Origin: RGIG3528 sp045616485
Lineage (GTDB): Bacteria; Bacillota; Clostridia; Lachnospirales; Lachnospiraceae
Direction of reading: 5' to 3'
DNA length: 64,000 nucleotides
NCBI GenBank assembly: GCA_045616485.1
Contig: JAZLGU010000039.1
Span: 1 to 64,000, forward strand
In this document: positions 63,618-64,000 of the stretch, piece after piece
How the letters are laid out: each line of letters begins with the position of its first letter
Position numbering within the stretch: the stretch's first letter is position 1
Made by a program: the position numbers and the translations under genes
The notes under the pieces: generated by a model
Database searches by the model: none
What the model was told of the DNA's origin: nothing
Seen by the model: only the letters and a program-made list of their open reading frames with translations

Positions 63618-64000
63618 GTGGATATTAATGAAAATACTGAACTGACAGCAAAACAGATTGCTGTTATGAATATGCGATATACGATGATAGTTGGACTATT
63701 ACCGTTAGTGGATAATAAAAAAGCACTTTGTGCAGCTTTGAACCGTACCGCAGAACAATATGGTGTCAGTCGTGCAACGGTAAAGAATTATTTAAAATCA
63801 TATTTAGAAAGCGGGAAAAAAGAAGCACTGGCACCAAAAGAAAGAAATAAGCGTGAAGAACTTACCGCTTTCGAAATGGATATACGCTGGTCTTTAAATA
63901 AATATTATTATACTGCTGAAAAGCGAAGCCTGACAGATACATATACAATTTTATTAAAGGAAAGATATTATAAAAACGGACAATTATTAGATATACATCC
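63618..64000 (+). CDS. TnsB-like transposase, N-terminal part (cut by window end)
   Basis: An open frame from GTG (63618, AGGGGTG upstream) to the window edge, 127 codons seen. Helix-turn-helix content is visible: LNRTAEQYGVSRATVKNYLKSY, followed by LESGKKEALAPKER, then a helical region ending TYTILLKERYYKNGQLLDIHP. This order matches the N-terminus of Mu/TnsB-type DDE transposases; the catalytic core lies beyond the window. Base composition is more AT-rich than the backbone, consistent with transfer. Confidence 0.7.
   Translation, partial: MDINENTELTAKQIAVMNMRYTMIVGLLPLVDNKKALCAALNRTAEQYGVSRATVKNYLKSYLESGKKEALAPKERNKREELTAFEMDIRWSLNKYYYTAEKRSLTDTYTILLKERYYKNGQLLDIH

Overview
The window looks like the chromosome of a low-to-moderate G+C, spore-forming Clostridia, most likely a plant-fibre-degrading Lachnospiraceae (Butyrivibrio/Roseburia-like). 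That placement is an inference from several signs: Gram-positive lipoproteins with Pro-Thr linkers, an ECF transporter, a tig-clpP-clpX cluster, a spore-photoproduct-lyase-like radical SAM protein, many scattered arabinoside and galactoside hydrolases with AraC regulators, and GGDEF proteins. No rRNA, tRNA or CRISPR array was seen.

Layout, left to right. 1-850 holds no gene: a hairpin, a 65-bp tandem array and copy A of a large inverted-repeat element. 851-3302 encodes two trigger-factor-like lipoproteins around a c-di-AMP receptor (PstA). Next come a GH105 hydrolase and an RlmD-type rRNA methyltransferase. Then follow a secreted peptidase-C26 lipoprotein, a GH2 enzyme, MetY and an SPL-like radical SAM protein. 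A zinc/cadmium P-type ATPase is paired with its ArsR regulator and operator, then ispE. Repeat copy B separates ispE from clpX-clpP-tig, glmM, a GGDEF protein, a hybrid kinase, a GH51 arabinofuranosidase with an XRE regulator, and galM.

28880-34600 is the most striking region. One strong promoter leads into a surface protein, a membrane-tethered protein built like human intrinsic factor/transcobalamin (alpha/alpha barrel plus DUF4430 domain), and a complete ECF transporter (T component, double ATPase, CbrT-like S component). I read this as a capture-and-import system for a corrinoid or similar small molecule. Facing it is an acyltransferase / GT8 / GT8-acyltransferase-fusion cluster, probably making a glycolipid. 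Repeat copy C with two more 65-bp units follows. Nucleoside salvage comes next (TRIC channel, upp, cold-shock protein, 2-hydroxyacid dehydrogenase, cdd, deoD, deoC), then GH27 and GH97 glycosidases with a divergent AraC regulator, and a YitT protein.

49769-52811 is an operon with its own promoter and terminator: a radical SAM DNA-repair-type protein, its DUF4130 partner and a LexA-like self-cleaving repressor. After it come a chemoreceptor, a GH127 beta-L-arabinofuranosidase with a divergent AraC regulator, a near-perfect 83-bp palindrome, a PAS-GGDEF protein, a HAD nucleotidase, a TtcA-like enzyme and guaA. Just past the guaA terminator the DNA turns AT-rich and hairpin-rich and runs into a TnsA-like gene and the start of a TnsB-like transposase. 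The window therefore ends inside the left end of a Tn7-like transposon.

The three large repeats (A, B, C) and the small palindrome each start or end at a stop codon. Inside A, B and C is a core whose paired arms change sequence between copies but stay complementary, which points to a structured RNA.
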